DNA from: an uncultured Dysosmobacter sp.
GTDB lineage: Bacteria; Bacillota; Clostridia; Oscillospirales; Oscillospiraceae
DNA length: 5,703 nucleotides
Direction of reading: 5' to 3'
Assembly: GCA_934504065.1 (NCBI GenBank)
Contig: CAKSVQ010000141.1
Span: 1-5,703 of the forward strand
The notes under the pieces were generated by a model that was not told the DNA's origin, made no database searches, and worked only from the letters and a program-made list of their open reading frames with translations. This document shows positions 4,496 through 5,703 of this stretch, piece after piece (the first letter of the stretch is position 1; each line of letters begins with the position of its first letter). The position numbers and the translations under genes were made by a program.

Positions 4496-4544
4496 CGCCC
4501 CAGACCAGGGGCGCTTGAAATACGTTTCGAGGCCAGACCAGGCC
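4496..4544 (+). other. Twin hairpins with identical AGACCA loops
   Basis: CGCCCC-AGACCA-GGGGCG (4496-4513) and GGCC-AGACCA-GGCC (4531-4544) are both perfect inverted repeats exposing the same six-base loop, 33 bases apart. The second ends just before the ribosome binding site (AGGA, 4549-4552) of the scaffold gene. They may bind a protein or regulate translation; chance cannot be excluded for the shorter one. Confidence 0.5.
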
Positions 4545-4558
4545 GGAAAGGAACACCC

Positions 4559-5703
4559 ATGAACGAAGAGACCATGAACCCCACCGCCCAGGAAGAGAGT
4601 ACGGAAGACGCCTTTCTGACGGGCTGGGAGGATACGGAACCCGCTGAAGAGCCGGCAGACCAGCCCGCAGCGCAGCAGGAGCCGACGGAAGAGCAGGAGC
4701 AGGCAGGGCAGGAGGAATCCGCAGCCCAGGAGACCGAGCCGGACCGGCAGGACACACAGCAGCAGGAAGCCCAGGCAGACCAGCCCAGGACCTGGACGCT
4801 GCGGCATCTGGAAGAAAACCGGACGGTCAGCGAGCCGGAATTGATCACTCTGGCGCAGCAGGGCATGGATTACGACCGGATCCGGGAGAAGTACGACGAG
4901 AGCAAGCCCGTGATGGAGCTGTTCCGCCAGTTTGCCAGTCAGGCGAACATGACGATCCCGGAGTATGTGCGGCTGATCCGTACCCGGGCCAAGGAGGCCG
5001 AGGGTGCCAGCGAAGAGGACGCCCGGCGGAGCGTGGAAATGGAGGACCGGGAGGCCGCCGTTTCCGCACGGGAAGAAGCCCTTGCCCAGCAGGACGCAAA
5101 GCAGCAGCAGGACCGACAGGCCCAGGAGGCCCGGGAGGCCCGGCGGCAGCAGGAAATTGAACAATTCAGAACCACCTATCCGGAAGCGGCAAGCCATCCG
5201 GAGACCATTCCCCAGGAGGTGTTTGAAAAGGCCCAGAGCGTGGGCCTGACGGCAGCTTACGCCATGCATCAGGCCCGGCAGGCGCAGGAAGAAGCGGCGC
5301 AGGCCCGGCAGCAGCTGGAGGCGGAAGCGGCCAAGCCGTCTTTGACGGCCTCCCAGGCCCAGACGGCGGCCAAGAACGGGCTGCGCACGGCCGTTGTGCA
5401 GCAGGCCTTTGACTACTACTTCGGCGACGGGGCCTTTGCCAGCCTGTACGGCGGCGGGTCTGCCGCTCAGAGCAGCGCAGCGGGCAGCAGCGGAACGAGC
5501 ACGAAGAAAGCAGGCTCCAAGAGCTCCGGCTACAACAACGGGAGCCTGACCACCGACCAGGTGAAGAAGCTGCAGAGCTATTACGGCGTGACGGCGGACG
5601 GCCTGTGGGGCAAGAACTCCAAGGAGGCGACCGGAGGACTGAGCGCGGACGAGGCGTGGGCGCAGTATTCCACCCGGTCCGGAAATCACAGCGGCTACAC
5701 CAC
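4559..5703 (+). CDS. Scaffold-like protein with C-terminal peptidoglycan-binding-like segment (3' partial)
   Basis: The frame is open for 381 complete codons and runs off the window. Residues 1-77 are acidic and Glu/Gln/Pro-rich. Residues 78-240 resemble clostridial phage scaffold proteins: 'ELITLAQQGMDYDRIREKYD' (94-113), a helical core, a long coiled-coil-like stretch (about 155-203), then 'TYPEAASHPETIPQEVFEKA' (206-225). Such proteins guide capsid shell assembly inside the procapsid. From about residue 258 the character changes to 'KPSLTASQAQTAAKNG', a Ser/Gly linker, and 'DQVKKLQSYYGVTADGLWG' (333-351). The latter is a peptidoglycan-binding-type repeat usually found at the end of a different phage minor structural protein, so this may be a gene fusion. 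AGGA lies six bases before the ATG at 4559. A terminator and two hairpins precede it. The true end is unseen. Confidence 0.72.
   Translation, partial: MNEETMNPTAQEESTEDAFLTGWEDTEPAEEPADQPAAQQEPTEEQEQAGQEESAAQETEPDRQDTQQQEAQADQPRTWTLRHLEENRTVSEPELITLAQQGMDYDRIREKYDESKPVMELFRQFASQANMTIPEYVRLIRTRAKEAEGASEEDARRSVEMEDREAAVSAREEALAQQDAKQQQDRQAQEAREARRQQEIEQFRTTYPEAASHPETIPQEVFEKAQSVGLTAAYAMHQARQAQEEAAQARQQLEAEAAKPSLTASQAQTAAKNGLRTAVVQQAFDYYFGDGAFASLYGGGSAAQSSAAGSSGTSTKKAGSKSSGYNNGSLTTDQVKKLQSYYGVTADGLWGKNSKEATGGLSADEAWAQYSTRSGNHSGYT

Noticed and set aside
4220..5689. 489-codon minus-strand frame opposite the scaffold gene
   Set aside because: Antisense shadow. The plus frame has a start, a ribosome binding site, family-like motifs and coiled coil, while the minus product is Leu/Gly/Arg-rich without motifs.

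Overview
The window looks like part of a phage or prophage-type element from a GC-rich Firmicute, most likely a gut clostridium of the Oscillospirales type. This rests on strong AGGAGG-type ribosome binding sites, sigma-A-type promoters, high-GC coding DNA, and resemblance to protein types I know from clostridial prophages (sigma-like HTH, J-domain protein, small ribbon-helix-helix protein, packaging protein, scaffold). No database search was possible, so names are by recognition only.

Left part (1-1880, minus strand): a leftward operon of five small genes. In transcription order these are a 51-aa MKYM protein, a 168-aa J-domain protein, a 55-aa MKYL protein, a 151-aa unknown protein (ATGA overlap with the gene before it), and an 82-aa sigma-region-4-like HTH protein. 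A hairpin terminator lies at the extreme left edge. The operon is driven by a promoter near 1847-1876.

Middle (1880-2290): a divergent control region with two copies of a dyad (ATAACGC-N2-GCATT core) exactly 62 bp apart, one inside the leftward promoter. It is followed by a rightward 75-aa ribbon-helix-helix gene with its own intrinsic terminator. The simplest reading is that this small DNA-binding protein controls the divergent region, but that is inference.

Gap (2285-3222): over 900 bases without a convincing gene. It contains an AT-rich patch, a roughly 510-base strand-asymmetric GGCA-rich segment, C- and G-tracts able to pair or form quadruplexes, and finally a near-consensus extended -10 promoter.

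Right part (3223-5703, plus strand): a tightly coupled phage morphogenesis cluster. It encodes a DNA-packaging (small terminase, gp3-like) protein, a 68-aa membrane peptide, a head-tail-connector-like protein and a four-cysteine zinc-ribbon protein. An 18-bp terminator hairpin and two small hairpins with the same AGACCA loop follow. Last is a scaffold-like gene that runs off the window and seems fused to a C-terminal peptidoglycan-binding-like segment. No large terminase or portal gene lies between the packaging protein and the scaffold, which is unusual for a complete phage. It could mean a satellite, a remnant or a rearranged prophage.
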